Source of the DNA: Kitasatospora aureofaciens
Lineage (GTDB): Bacteria; Actinomycetota; Actinomycetes; Streptomycetales; Streptomycetaceae
Direction of reading: 5' to 3'
NCBI RefSeq assembly: GCF_001188955.3
Contig: NZ_JPRF03000076.1
Location: 1 to 64,000, forward strand
Length of the DNA stretch: 64,000 nt
Positions within the stretch are counted from its first letter, which is position 1, and every line of letters begins with the position of its first letter. Shown one piece after another: positions 33,396 through 43,275 of the stretch. A model generated the notes under the pieces. That model had not been told where the DNA came from. It saw only the letters and a list, made by a program, of their open reading frames with translations, and searched no databases. A program made the position numbers and the translations under genes.

Positions 33396-33422
33396 GAAAA
33401 GACCTCCAGGTGGGAGGTCGGA

Positions 33423-33437
33423 TACCCTGTAGGGGTA
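33423..33437 (+). promoter_or_regulatory. CsoR-like copper operator
   Basis: TACCCTGTAGGGGTA, a near-palindrome with the C-tract/G-tract layout of actinobacterial CsoR operators (TACCC...GGGTA). It is 35 bases upstream of the membrane gene that precedes a multicopper oxidase, so copper-induced derepression is likely. Confidence 0.65.
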
Positions 33438-33471
33438 AGCGGAGGATCGAGGCGGGCGCGGGAGGCGGGTC

Positions 33472-33882
33472 ATGGCGCAGCAGCGCTCGTACGGTTCGTC
33501 GCCGGCGCGGCTGGTGATCCTCGCGGCCCTGTTGTTCGGGATCGTGGCGATGCACACGCTCGGCCACCCGGGCAGGGGGCACGGCGGGCACGGCCCGCAG
33601 TTGACGGCTGGGCAGCCGATGGCGGGGCACCATGCGGTGGCCGCCGGGTCGGCGCACGCGACCGTGGAGCCCGTCGCCGCGGAGGGCATGGACCCGATGG
33701 CGGTCTGCCTCGCCGTGCTGGTCGGCTGGACGCTGGTGCTCCTGCTGGTCGGGCCGCTGCTGCGCCGCAGTGGTGACGCCGCCGCCGAGCTGCGGGCGCG
33801 GTTGCTGCGGGCCGTTCGGGCGCAGCCGCCGCCCGGGGGCGGGCGGATACTCCTCGGCAGACTTTCGGTGCTGCGTCAGTAG
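33472..33882 (+). CDS. His-rich membrane protein of a copper module (DUF6153-like)
   Basis: A 136-residue membrane protein. One hydrophobic segment near residues 15-32 (LVILAALLFGIVAMHTLG) and a second near 78-97 (VCLAVLVGWTLVLLLVGPLL). Between them is a His/Gly/Met-rich loop (HPGRGHGGHGPQ, MAGHHAVAAGSAHA), fit to bind copper outside the membrane. It lies between a CsoR-like operator and a multicopper oxidase, spacing 86 bases, and is therefore likely copper-induced. Family assignment is from general resemblance. Confidence 0.7.
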   Translation: MAQQRSYGSSPARLVILAALLFGIVAMHTLGHPGRGHGGHGPQLTAGQPMAGHHAVAAGSAHATVEPVAAEGMDPMAVCLAVLVGWTLVLLLVGPLLRRSGDAAAELRARLLRAVRAQPPPGGGRILLGRLSVLRQ

Positions 33883-33968
33883 GCGCGCGTCCGCCGTCCC
33901 GTGCCCGAGTACGGGGCGGCCGACGCGATGTCCTGCACGCCCACACCACCGCACGAGGTGCACCCGTC

Positions 33969-35564
33969 ATGCGCACACCCACCCGTCGTACCGTCCTGGT
34001 CTCCGCGCTCGCCGCCGCCGGGACCGGAATGCTCGCCGCCTGCTCCAACGACGCCGGCCCGGACCCGATGAAGGGCATGGACCACTCGGCCGTGAACCAC
34101 GGGCCGACCGGCCAGGCCATCGCCCCCGCCGGCTTCGTCTCCCCGAACGGCCCCGAGGTCGCGGCCGCCGAGGCCAGGCGCAGGCCCGGCCCCGAGCGCA
34201 AGGTCGCGCTCACCGCCACCGAAACCACCCTCGACCTCGGTGGACGCACCGTCCGCAGCTGGGCGTACGGCGACCGCCTGCCCGGTCAGGAGGTCCGCGC
34301 CACCCTCGGCGACACGCTCGCCCTCACCCTCGCCAACCACCTGCCCCAGCCCACCTCGCTGCACTGGCACGGCCTCGCGCTGCGCAACGACATGGACGGC
34401 GTGCCGGGCGTCACCCAGGAGGCGGTCCGGCCCGGCGCCTCCTTCGACCACCGCTTCGCGCTCTCCCACCCCGGCACCTACTGGCTCCACCCGCACTCCG
34501 GCGTCCAGCAGGACCGGGGCCTGTACGCGCCGCTGATCGTCGAGGACCCGAAGGAGCCCCTGCGCTACGACCGGGAGTGGGTCGTCGTCCTGGACGACTG
34601 GCTGGACGGGGTCGACGGCAGCACCCCGGACGCCGTGCTCGCCGAACTCGCCAAGGGCATGGGCGGGATGGACCACTCCTCGCACGGCATGCCCGGGATG
34701 GACATGGGAGGCGGCACGCCCACGCCGGCCACCGGCCCCTCCCGGATGCTGATGGGCGCCACGAGCCCGCTGCTCGGCGGCGACGCGGGCGACGTCGCCC
34801 ACCCCTTCCACCTGGTCAACGGCCGCCTGCCGAGCGCCCCCGAGACCTTCACCGCCAAGCCCGGCGACCGGATCCGGATCCGGCTGATCAACGCGGGCGG
34901 CGACACCGCCTACCGGGTCGCCCTCGGCGGCCACGAGCTGACCGTCACCCACACCGACGGCTTCCCGGTCGAACAGGCCACCACCCAGGCTCTGTTGCTC
35001 GGCATGGGCGAGCGCTACGACGTGCTGGTCACCGTCAAGGACGGCGTCTTCCCGCTCACCGCCCTCGCCGAGGGCAAGAACGCCGCCGCGCTGGCCGTAC
35101 TGCGCACCGGCGGCGGCGCCGCGCCCGACGCCTCGGTGCGCCCGGCCGAGCTGGACGGCCGGCTGCTCACCGCCGGGCAGCTGAAGGCCGACGCGAGCGT
35201 GCGGCTGCCCGCCAAGGCGCCGGACCGCACCGTCCGGCTGGAGCTCACCGGCGGCATGGCGAAGGCCGACTGGGCGTTCAACGGCCGCAGGTACGACCCG
35301 GCGCAGCGCTACCCGGTCGCGGCGGGCGAGCGGGTGCGGCTGGAGTTCCGCAACAGCACGAGCATGTGGCACCCCGTCCACCTGCACGGGCACAGCTTCG
35401 CGCTCGGCGCCGACGGCCCGCGCAAGGACACCGCGATCGTGCTGCCGGGCACGACCCTGGCGGTCGACTTCGACGCCGACAACCCGGGGCTGTGGATGGT
35501 GCACTGCCACAACGTGTACCACTCCGAGACCGGCATGATGACCGTTCTCGGTTACCACGCGTAA
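33969..35564 (+). CDS. secreted multicopper oxidase
   Basis: A 531-residue cupredoxin-type oxidase. The signal has TRRTVLVS (twin-arginine) and a lipobox-like LAAC, so it may be a Tat lipoprotein. The four copper-ligand motifs are present and in order: HWHG (about 132), HPH (about 175), HPVHLHGH (about 468) and HCHNVYHSETGMM (about 511), which supply the type 1, 2 and 3 coppers. A Met/His-rich loop (GMGGMDHSSHGMPGMDMGGG near residue 230) is typical of copper-tolerance oxidases like CueO/CopA. I infer detoxification of Cu(I) at the cell surface. It follows a His-rich membrane protein under a probable CsoR operator. Confidence 0.92.
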   Translation: MRTPTRRTVLVSALAAAGTGMLAACSNDAGPDPMKGMDHSAVNHGPTGQAIAPAGFVSPNGPEVAAAEARRRPGPERKVALTATETTLDLGGRTVRSWAYGDRLPGQEVRATLGDTLALTLANHLPQPTSLHWHGLALRNDMDGVPGVTQEAVRPGASFDHRFALSHPGTYWLHPHSGVQQDRGLYAPLIVEDPKEPLRYDREWVVVLDDWLDGVDGSTPDAVLAELAKGMGGMDHSSHGMPGMDMGGGTPTPATGPSRMLMGATSPLLGGDAGDVAHPFHLVNGRLPSAPETFTAKPGDRIRIRLINAGGDTAYRVALGGHELTVTHTDGFPVEQATTQALLLGMGERYDVLVTVKDGVFPLTALAEGKNAAALAVLRTGGGAAPDASVRPAELDGRLLTAGQLKADASVRLPAKAPDRTVRLELTGGMAKADWAFNGRRYDPAQRYPVAAGERVRLEFRNSTSMWHPVHLHGHSFALGADGPRKDTAIVLPGTTLAVDFDADNPGLWMVHCHNVYHSETGMMTVLGYHA

Positions 35565-35583
35565 CCCCGTCCGGGATCCGAGA

Positions 35584-35617
35584 CGCCGGGGCGGCGGGAC
35601 TCCCCGTCGCCCCGGCG
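35584..35617 (+). terminator. terminator after the multicopper oxidase
   Basis: A 14-bp stem with one mismatch (CGCCGGGGCGGCGG against CCGTCGCCCCGGCG), 20 bases past the stop. Confidence 0.7.
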
Positions 35618-35682
35618 CGGGCCCGCCCGTTGCCCGCCCCGCGCCCGGCCGCACCGCGGTACCCGCCCCGACCTGCGCATCC

Positions 35683-35724
35683 ATGACGTTTTCTTAACGC
35701 GGGCCGATGACGTGTCCTTAACGC
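35683..35724. repeat. two direct repeats upstream of the permease
   Basis: ATGACGTTTTCTTAACGC (35683-35700) and ATGACGTGTCCTTAACGC (35707-35724) match at 16 of 18 bases with a 24-base period. They end about 70 bases before the permease start, in the promoter region, so an activator or repressor site is likely. A small hairpin (35747-35762, GCCGTCG/CGACGGC) follows in the leader. Confidence 0.6.
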
Positions 35725-35795
35725 CCGTCGCATAGCCTGGCGCACTGCCGTCGCCCGACGGCGCTTTTACGGGGTCTTTAAACAAGAGGTGCAAG

Positions 35796-37820
<2,025 letters not shown>

Positions 37821-37843
37821 GCCGCGCGTCCGTCCGACGCCCC

Positions 37844-37875
37844 GGCCCGTCCGGTCCACCAGGACCGGGCGGGCC
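37844..37875 (+). terminator. terminator after the permease gene
   Basis: A 14-bp stem with one G-U pair (GGCCCGTCCGGTCC with GGACCGGGCGGGCC) and a four-base loop, 24 bases after the stop. Confidence 0.75.
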
Positions 37876-38047
37876 CTCGACGTTCCGGTAGGTGCTCATA
37901 GAGTGCGGTCGGATCATCAGAACGCCGGACGGCGCGAGAGAGGGCCCAGCCCGCACGAGTACCGCACCCGAGCACTACGACCGTCTCCTCGCCCGGGCCG
38001 GGCGTACGCCCGGCCGTGGTGCGGCGGGGCGCGGGGCGCCATGAGGA

Positions 38048-38084
38048 CGCCGCCCACGCCGGACGGGGCACGGCGTGGGCGGCG
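38048..38084 (-). terminator. hairpin downstream of the Rpf-like gene
   Basis: A 13-bp perfect stem (CGCCGCCCACGCC with its complement) and an 11-base loop, 65 bases beyond the stop of the minus-strand gene. Confidence 0.6.
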
Positions 38085-38148
38085 AGTTCGGGTGTCCCGG
38101 CGGGCCGCTGCCGGGCGGGTGCCGGGCGGGTGCCGAGCTGGGCCGGGG

Positions 38149-38805
38149 TCAGGAGGGCAGGCGCAGCACCAGGCCCGGCTGGATGAGGTCCGGGTCGTCG
38201 CCGATCGTGGAGCGGTTGAGGGCGTAGAGCGCGGGCCAGCCGCCGGGGATGTTCAGGGCCGCGGCGAGCCCGTCCAGGGTGTCGTCCTCCCGGACGGTCC
38301 ACCGGCCGTCCCCGCGGGCCGGGCCGGCGGCGGGCGGCGGCAGGACGCTGTCGCGCTCGTGGTCGCGGTTGGCGGCCTCCTGGTCGGGCCCGCTCCCCTG
38401 GCCGCGGGCGGCGCCGTGGCCGTGGCCGTCGAGGGCGCGGGAGCCGCAGACCGGCCAGGGGGAGAGGCCGCGGCGCTCGGCCAGGTGCTGGGCGACGGCC
38501 ATCTGCTCCTCGCGGCCGGCCAGGTCGGCGCGCGGGGCGTAGGCCAGGCCGCCGTTGTCCCGCCAGGTGGGCTGGTCGAACTGGAGGCCGCCGTAGTAGC
38601 CGTTGCCGGAGTTGATGTGCCAGTTGCCGCTGCTCTCGCAGGCCGCCACGCGCTCCCAGTCGTACCGGCCGCCGTCCCTCCCGCCGGGGTCGGTTCCGCT
38701 GTCGCCGCCCGGGGGTGCGGCGTGGGCCGCGGGTGCGGCGAGGGCGACAGCGAGGGCGCAGAGCGCGGTCGGGACGACGCTGCGGAGACAGGCGGTGGAA
38801 GGCAT
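38149..38805 (-). CDS. Rpf-like transglycosylase with LysM domain
   Basis: A 218-residue secreted peptidoglycan enzyme. Residues 1-29 are a signal peptide ending AAHAAP. The resuscitation-promoting-factor fold occupies about 47-120: YDWERVAACESSGNWHINSG with the catalytic Glu in ACESSG, then GYYGGLQFDQPTW and the closing WPVCGS with the second disulphide Cys. A Pro/Ala linker leads to a LysM-like C-terminus (TVREDDTLDGLAAALNIPGG). Such enzymes cleave cell-wall glycan and promote spore germination. Start ATG at 38805. I looked for the c-di-AMP riboswitch that often precedes rpf genes and did not see it. Confidence 0.88.
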   Translation of the reverse strand: MPSTACLRSVVPTALCALAVALAAPAAHAAPPGGDSGTDPGGRDGGRYDWERVAACESSGNWHINSGNGYYGGLQFDQPTWRDNGGLAYAPRADLAGREEQMAVAQHLAERRGLSPWPVCGSRALDGHGHGAARGQGSGPDQEAANRDHERDSVLPPPAAGPARGDGRWTVREDDTLDGLAAALNIPGGWPALYALNRSTIGDDPDLIQPGLVLRLPS

Positions 38806-39028
38806 GGGCGGCTCTCAGGTCCGGGGACAGGGCGTGCGCCGCCCGGAGGAGGCGCGTTCCCACCCAGGCACGCCGAGGGGGGCGCGCGGCCGCCGACACG
38901 TCGGAGAGGTCACCCGGCCGGCGGTCACGGACCACCCCGGCGGCCCGCGGCCATCCGGCCGTCACCCCCTCCGCGCTCGGCTCCTAGAGTGGCCGGGACC
39001 GCCTCTCGACGAAGGGTGTGAACGGGCG

Positions 39029-39904
39029 ATGACGATCGATCAGGGAACGGCACGGGCCGAACTGGGCGTGATCGGCGGCTCGGGGCTGTACGCGCTGCTG
39101 GACGAGGTGACCGAGGTGCGGGTCGACACGCCGTACGGGCCGCCCAGCGACGCGCTGTTCGTGGGTGAGGTGGCCGGCCGCCGGGTCGCGTTCCTGCCCC
39201 GGCACGGGCGTGGTCACGGGCTGCCGCCGCACCGGATCAACTACCGGGCCAACCTGTGGGCGCTGCACTCCCTCGGCGTGCGGCAGGTGCTGGGCCCGTG
39301 CGCGGTGGGCGGGTTGAGGGAGGAGTACGGGCCGGGCACGCTGCTGGTGCCCGACCAGTTCGTGGACCGCACCGCGGGCCGGGTGCAGACCTACTACGAC
39401 GGGCAGCCGCTGCCGGACGGCTCGGTGCCCGGAGTGGTGCACGTGCCGATGGCCGACCCGTACTGTCCGGCCGGTCGGCGGGCCGTGCTGGAGGCGGCGC
39501 GCGAGTCGGCCTGGGAGCCGGTGGACGGCGGGGCGCTGGTGGTGATCGAGGGTCCGCGCTTCTCCACCCGGGCGGAGTCCCGCTGGTTCACCGCCAACGG
39601 CTGGTCCGCGGTCGGCATGACCGGGCACCCGGAGGCCGTGCTGGCGCGCGAACTCGGCCTCTGCTACACCTCGTCGGCGCTGGTCACGGACCACGACGCC
39701 GGGGTGGAGGCCGGGGACGGGGTGACCCACGCCGAGGTGCTGGAGGTCTTCGCGGGCAACGTCGGCCGGCTGCGCACGGTGCTCTTCAAGGCGCTGGAGC
39801 GGCTGCCCGCCGAGCGGGACTGCGTCTGCTCGCACGCCCTCGACGGGGTGGCCACCGGACTGCCGGGGGTGGGGGAGGGCCTGCCGGGGGTGGCCGCCGG
39901 CTGA
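39029..39904 (+). CDS. S-methyl-5'-thioadenosine phosphorylase-like enzyme
   Basis: A 291-residue cytoplasmic phosphorylase of the PNP/MTAP family. Seen are the phosphate-binding IGGSGLYAL (about 14-22), FLPRHGRGHGLPPHRINYRA (about 57-76), the substrate loop ALVVIEGPRFSTRAES (about 167-182) and GMTGHPEAVLARELGL (about 194-209), in the usual order. Family enzymes split methylthioadenosine or a purine nucleoside with phosphate. The alternate GMT-G-HPE spelling (instead of GMTxxPE) leaves the choice between MTAP and other nucleoside phosphorylases open. It stands alone, 223 bases from the divergent Rpf-like gene. Confidence 0.88.
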   Translation: MTIDQGTARAELGVIGGSGLYALLDEVTEVRVDTPYGPPSDALFVGEVAGRRVAFLPRHGRGHGLPPHRINYRANLWALHSLGVRQVLGPCAVGGLREEYGPGTLLVPDQFVDRTAGRVQTYYDGQPLPDGSVPGVVHVPMADPYCPAGRRAVLEAARESAWEPVDGGALVVIEGPRFSTRAESRWFTANGWSAVGMTGHPEAVLARELGLCYTSSALVTDHDAGVEAGDGVTHAEVLEVFAGNVGRLRTVLFKALERLPAERDCVCSHALDGVATGLPGVGEGLPGVAAG

Positions 39905-39922
39905 CTCCGGGCTCGGACCAGC

Positions 39923-39944
39923 GTTCAGCTTCCGTTCCCCGCGC
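39923..39944 (+). promoter_or_regulatory. PHO-box-like direct repeat
   Basis: GTTCAGCTTCC (39923-39933) followed immediately by GTTCCCCGCGC (39934-39944): two 11-base units beginning GTTC, the layout of PhoP-binding PHO boxes in Streptomyces. It lies about 80 bases before a purple acid phosphatase. Confidence 0.5.
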
Positions 39945-39945
39945 G

Positions 39946-39959
39946 CACGTTCGAACGTG
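39946..39959. promoter_or_regulatory. 14-base palindrome before the phosphatase gene
   Basis: CACGTTCGAACGTG is a perfect palindrome, directly after the PHO-like repeats and about 64 bases before the start codon. It could be an operator or part of the promoter. Confidence 0.4.
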
Positions 39960-40022
39960 GTCCGGACGTACCGTCCGGCTGGGAACCTCCTCGGCGTTTC
40001 CCGAAGCCCAGGAGGTTCCGGC

Positions 40023-41615
40023 ATGGTGGCACAACCCTCGCGTAGAACGATCCTTCGGACGGGTACGGCGGTCGGCGCGCTGACCGCCCTGCCCGCGTCC
40101 ACCCTGCTGTGGACCCAGCCGGCCGTCGCCGGCACCCCCGGACCGGAGCAGATCCACCTCCAGTGGGGCAACGAGCCTTCCCGGGAGATGACCGTCTCCT
40201 GGGCGACGGCCGCCTCCGTCAGCCGCCCCAGGGTGCGGATCGGCACCCCGCGCGGCGGCGCGGACCGCAGCGTCGACGCGTCCAGCCGCAGCTACGTCGA
40301 CGGGCTCAACAAGGTCGAGACGTACACCCACCACGCCCGCCTGAACGGGCTGCGCCCCGACACCACCTACGTCTACGAGGTGCTGCACGACGGTGCCCGG
40401 CCGGTGCGCGGGACCTTCCGCACCGCCCCCGCCCGCGGCCGCGCCGCCTTCCGGTTCACAAGCTTCGGCGACCTCGGCACCGGCGACAACGTGTTCAAGA
40501 AGTCGTCCGTCCACGGCGCAGCCGCCGTCCGCCAGGTCGAGCAGTTCGGCCCGCTGTTCCACCTGCTCAACGGCGACCTCGCGTACGCCAACAACAACGA
40601 GCAGCTCCAGCCGCAGGCCTGGAACGCGTTCATGAACAACATGGCCAAGTCGGCCGCCAACCGCCCCTGGATGCCCGCGCCCGGCAACCACGAGGTCGAG
40701 GCCGGGGGAGGCGACCTCGGGTACGCCTCCTACCTGACCCGCTTCGAACTTCCCGACAACGGCACCCGCGACCACTGCGGCAACTGGTACAGCTTCCAGG
40801 TCGGCTCCGTGCTGTTCGCCAGCCTGGACGGCAACGAGATCGCCGTCGAGGACGACGCCAGCCTCGACCCGGCCACCGGCCGGTCCATCTACATCAGCGA
40901 CTACAGCGAGGGCGCCCAACTCCGTTGGCTGGAAAGGGTGCTGTCGCGCGCCCGGGCCGGACGGTCGGTCGACTGGATCGTCGTCAACCTGCACCAGTTC
41001 GCGATGTCCTCCTCCGCAGCCAGCCACGGCGGCGACATGGGCATCCGCGAGAAGCTGCTGCCACTGCTCGACCGCTACTCCGTCGACCTCGTCCTGGCCG
41101 GGCACGACCACGACTACGAGCGCACCCACCCCGTCCGCGGCACCGAACCCGGCGGCCTGCTCACCCCGGCCGTCGTCGACGACGACCTCCGGCAGATCGA
41201 CACCTCCCAGGGCACCGTCCACCTCATCCTGGGCGGCGGCGGCACCGCCGGGCACGACGACGTCTACCTGCCGGCCGACGGCGACGGCGTCCGCGAGGCC
41301 TCCGTCCGCACCCAGCGCCTCACCTTCAAGGCCGACCCGGACGCCAAGGAGAAGGCCCACTGGTCCGCCGTCACCGACCCCGACACCACCCACCCCTACG
41401 GCGTCGCCGTCTTCGACGTCGATCCCGGACTGTTCCCGGGCGGCCGCACCACCATCACCGTCTCCTACTACCACTCCGTCCCGGCCACCGCCGCGAACCC
41501 GGTGCCGACGCCGGTGCTGTACGACCGTTTCACCCTCTACCGGGACCGCAGCGACGGCTGGGACGGGGACGACGAGGACTCCGACTCCCGGAACGAGCGC
41601 GCCGCCGCCCGGTAG
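40023..41615 (+). CDS. secreted purple acid phosphatase
   Basis: A 530-residue Tat-exported metallophosphoesterase. Residues 7-12 give the twin-arginine motif SRRTIL, with a signal ending at about residue 35. Residues about 42-140 are the fibronectin-like purple acid phosphatase N-domain (QIHLQWGNEPSREMTVSW). The dinuclear metal motifs follow in order: FGDLGTG (about 148), NGDLAYANNN (about 182), PGNHE (about 219), VNLHQF (about 321), and GHDHDYERTHP (about 360). The family hydrolyses organic phosphate esters. Start ATG at 40023 follows AGGAGG by eight bases; upstream frame is not needed. A PHO-like box precedes it, consistent with phosphate scavenging. Confidence 0.92.
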   Translation: MVAQPSRRTILRTGTAVGALTALPASTLLWTQPAVAGTPGPEQIHLQWGNEPSREMTVSWATAASVSRPRVRIGTPRGGADRSVDASSRSYVDGLNKVETYTHHARLNGLRPDTTYVYEVLHDGARPVRGTFRTAPARGRAAFRFTSFGDLGTGDNVFKKSSVHGAAAVRQVEQFGPLFHLLNGDLAYANNNEQLQPQAWNAFMNNMAKSAANRPWMPAPGNHEVEAGGGDLGYASYLTRFELPDNGTRDHCGNWYSFQVGSVLFASLDGNEIAVEDDASLDPATGRSIYISDYSEGAQLRWLERVLSRARAGRSVDWIVVNLHQFAMSSSAASHGGDMGIREKLLPLLDRYSVDLVLAGHDHDYERTHPVRGTEPGGLLTPAVVDDDLRQIDTSQGTVHLILGGGGTAGHDDVYLPADGDGVREASVRTQRLTFKADPDAKEKAHWSAVTDPDTTHPYGVAVFDVDPGLFPGGRTTITVSYYHSVPATAANPVPTPVLYDRFTLYRDRSDGWDGDDEDSDSRNERAAAR

Positions 41616-41632
41616 CCGCACCTGTCGGGCAG

Positions 41633-41661
41633 GGCCGCCGCGCCGTCTCGGCGCGGCGGCC
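41633..41661 (+). terminator. terminator after the phosphatase
   Basis: A 13-bp perfect stem (GGCCGCCGCGCCG with its complement) and loop TCT, 18 bases after the stop and 14 bases before the next start. Confidence 0.8.
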
Positions 41662-41675
41662 GCCATACTGCTGCC

Positions 41676-42020
41676 ATGAACCACGCGTCCCACCCGGTCG
41701 TCCGGCACGCACCCTTTCCGTTCCCGGACGGGCGGTTTCCACCCGATCTGGGCGCCGTGGTGCAGCGGACCGTCGCGGAGGGGCGCATGCCGGCCCTCGT
41801 CGTGATCCATGACGGCGAGGGCGACTGGCTGATCGGGGACGGCGTGAACGATCCGAACCTCCCCGGCTCCAGCGACGTGTACTGCATCGCCTGCACGACG
41901 GAGAACGATCCCTCCCTCTCCGAGCTGGCCGGCCTCCCGCCGGGTTTCGCCGCCTTCCGGGACGGGCCGGGGCTGCCCTGGACCGTCGAACCGTTCAGTT
42001 ACGAAGGCGAGCAGGGGTAG
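41676..42020 (+). CDS. small hypothetical protein
   Basis: A 114-residue cytoplasmic protein beginning MNHASHPVVRHAPFPFPDGR. Pro/Asp/Gly-rich, with a central VIHDGEGDWLIGDGVNDPN block and paired Cys (CIACTTEND). No family is recognised; proteins of this build are often immunity-like or DUF2185-type. The preceding terminator suggests its own weak promoter. Confidence 0.6.
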   Translation: MNHASHPVVRHAPFPFPDGRFPPDLGAVVQRTVAEGRMPALVVIHDGEGDWLIGDGVNDPNLPGSSDVYCIACTTENDPSLSELAGLPPGFAAFRDGPGLPWTVEPFSYEGEQG

Positions 42021-42035
42021 CGGTCGCGTTCAAGC

Positions 42036-42072
42036 CTGCGCAGGAAGCCGGTCCGGCCGACTTCCTGCGCGG
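42036..42072. repeat. 37-nt hairpin element, copy A
   Basis: Reads CTGCGCAGGAAG-CCGGTCCGGCCGA-CTTCCTGCGCGG, with a 10-bp stem. The same core (GAAGTCGGxCxGGTCGACTTC-like) recurs at 42836-42872 and 63386-63422. Confidence 0.8.
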
Positions 42073-42088
42073 AGGACCGGGAGCCCTT

Positions 42089-42598
42089 TCATCTGCCGGT
42101 GGCCCGGACGTAGACGTCGCCCGCACCCTCCACGTCGCAAGGCCGCATCACCACGAAGATCTGCCGCCCGGCCTGCCCTACCGGTAGCAGCAGGCCCTCG
42201 GCCGGCTCGTCGCCGGACAGCGCCGCGCGCAGGTCCTGCGGCAGCGGGGCGACGGAGCCGGGCCTCGGCAGGTCGTAGGTGTGGAGGAAGTCGTCGATGT
42301 TGGCGGAGTCGCCGCCGGCTATCCCGAAGTGCAGGTAGGCGACCGGCGACCCGTCGGCTGCCCGGGACAGCGCAGCGGCCGTTGGGATGTAGTACCGCCC
42401 CTTGCCGGGGTGCTGCTTGTAGTGCAGTCCCGCCAGCCGCTCCGCGCGGTCGTAGTCGGTCTCGGGCCGGTCGAAGGACCGGCGCATTTCGACCACGCCC
42501 CACCACACGCACCCCACCGTGACCAGCACGCAGGCCGTGAGGAAGACCCCCAGGAGCCAACGCGTCCACGCCTTGCCATCCGAAGTGCCGGGCGCCAC
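42089..42598 (-). CDS. single-span membrane protein of unknown function
   Basis: A 169-residue protein. Residues about 14-38 are one membrane segment (WTRWLLGVFLTACVLVTVGC). The rest is soluble, with LAGLHYKQHPGKGRYYIPTA, GGDSANIDDFLHTYDLPRPG and VVMRPCDVEGAGDVYVRA. GTG start preceded by GGAAG at an eight-base spacing. No family recognised; probably a membrane-tethered protein facing outside or inside, not decidable. Confidence 0.6.
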   Translation of the reverse strand: MAPGTSDGKAWTRWLLGVFLTACVLVTVGCVWWGVVEMRRSFDRPETDYDRAERLAGLHYKQHPGKGRYYIPTAAALSRAADGSPVAYLHFGIAGGDSANIDDFLHTYDLPRPGSVAPLPQDLRAALSGDEPAEGLLLPVGQAGRQIFVVMRPCDVEGAGDVYVRATGR

Positions 42599-42835
42599 GT
42601 CAGAGCTTCCTGTTCCTGGTCCTGCTGGCGCCCCCCATGTCGAATTCCCGGGCCAGACCGGTTCGGTGGAGGCGCTGGGTCGCCGATATGTAGCCACCCA
42701 CCCCATGCCTCCCCGTGCTTGGGCTCGCTCTTGGTCCTCACACTGACGAGTGAACAGACAGGGGCGCAGTCGACCCGGGAAAGGCAGGTGGACCGCGAGC
42801 TGAGTGATGCCGAGTGCCGGCGTGTGAGTCATCGT

Positions 42836-42872
42836 CTGCGCAGAAAGTCGGACTGGTCGACTTCCTGCGCAG
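42836..42872. repeat. 37-nt hairpin element, copy B
   Basis: CTGCGCAGAAAGTCGGACTG continues to GTCGACTTCCTGCGCAG. It lies 14 bases beyond the stop of the minus-strand gene 42886-43212 and could terminate it. Confidence 0.8.
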
Positions 42873-42885
42873 AGGGGACGGGTTG

Positions 42886-43212
42886 TCAGGCGGCCGCGGG
42901 GCGGTCGATGGCGGCGGCGTCCGGCTGGGCGAGCCAGACCAGGCGCGCGGTGATGCCGGGCTGGTTGGTGAAGTGGCGCAGGGCGCGCTCGGGGGAGGGG
43001 AGGGTCATGCGGGCCCGCCCGTCGAGGCTGATCACGTGCGTCGGCCCGGCGTGGTCGGCGAGCCCCCAGGCTGCGACCCAGCCGTCGGCGTCTTCCCTGC
43101 CCTCGTCGCACACCTGGACGACGGCGAACAGCCGGGGAGCGGTGCCGAGGACGAGCCCGCACAGCTCCTGGTCGAACGGGATGCGGGGGTTTGGCGAGGG
43201 CGCAGCAGTCAT
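42886..43212 (-). CDS. small hypothetical protein
   Basis: A 108-residue cytoplasmic protein with CGLVLGTAPRLFAVVQVCDE and HVISLDGRARMTLPSPERAL. No family is recognised. Proteins of this kind are frequent next to DUF397/DUF5753 genes in Streptomyces, as here. ATG start, divergent from the truncated regulator. Confidence 0.6.
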   Translation of the reverse strand: MTAAPSPNPRIPFDQELCGLVLGTAPRLFAVVQVCDEGREDADGWVAAWGLADHAGPTHVISLDGRARMTLPSPERALRHFTNQPGITARLVWLAQPDAAAIDRPAAA

Positions 43213-43275
43213 GGAAGTCTCCTACGTACACGGGAGTTGAGCGCCACAGCGAGGCGGACCTGACGCAGGATCAAA

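Larger units (their letters stand above)
37821..38148. other. intergenic region between convergent genes
   Basis: 328 bases without a convincing gene. It contains two hairpins, listed separately (37844-37875 and 38048-38084). The central part (CACGAGTACCGCACCCGAGC and neighbours) shows nothing I can assign. Confidence 0.6.

Noticed and set aside
38806..39028. c-di-AMP (ydaO-type) riboswitch before the Rpf-like gene
   Set aside because: This riboswitch is common before rpf genes, but I could not find its conserved elements in the leader. A covariance-model search would decide.
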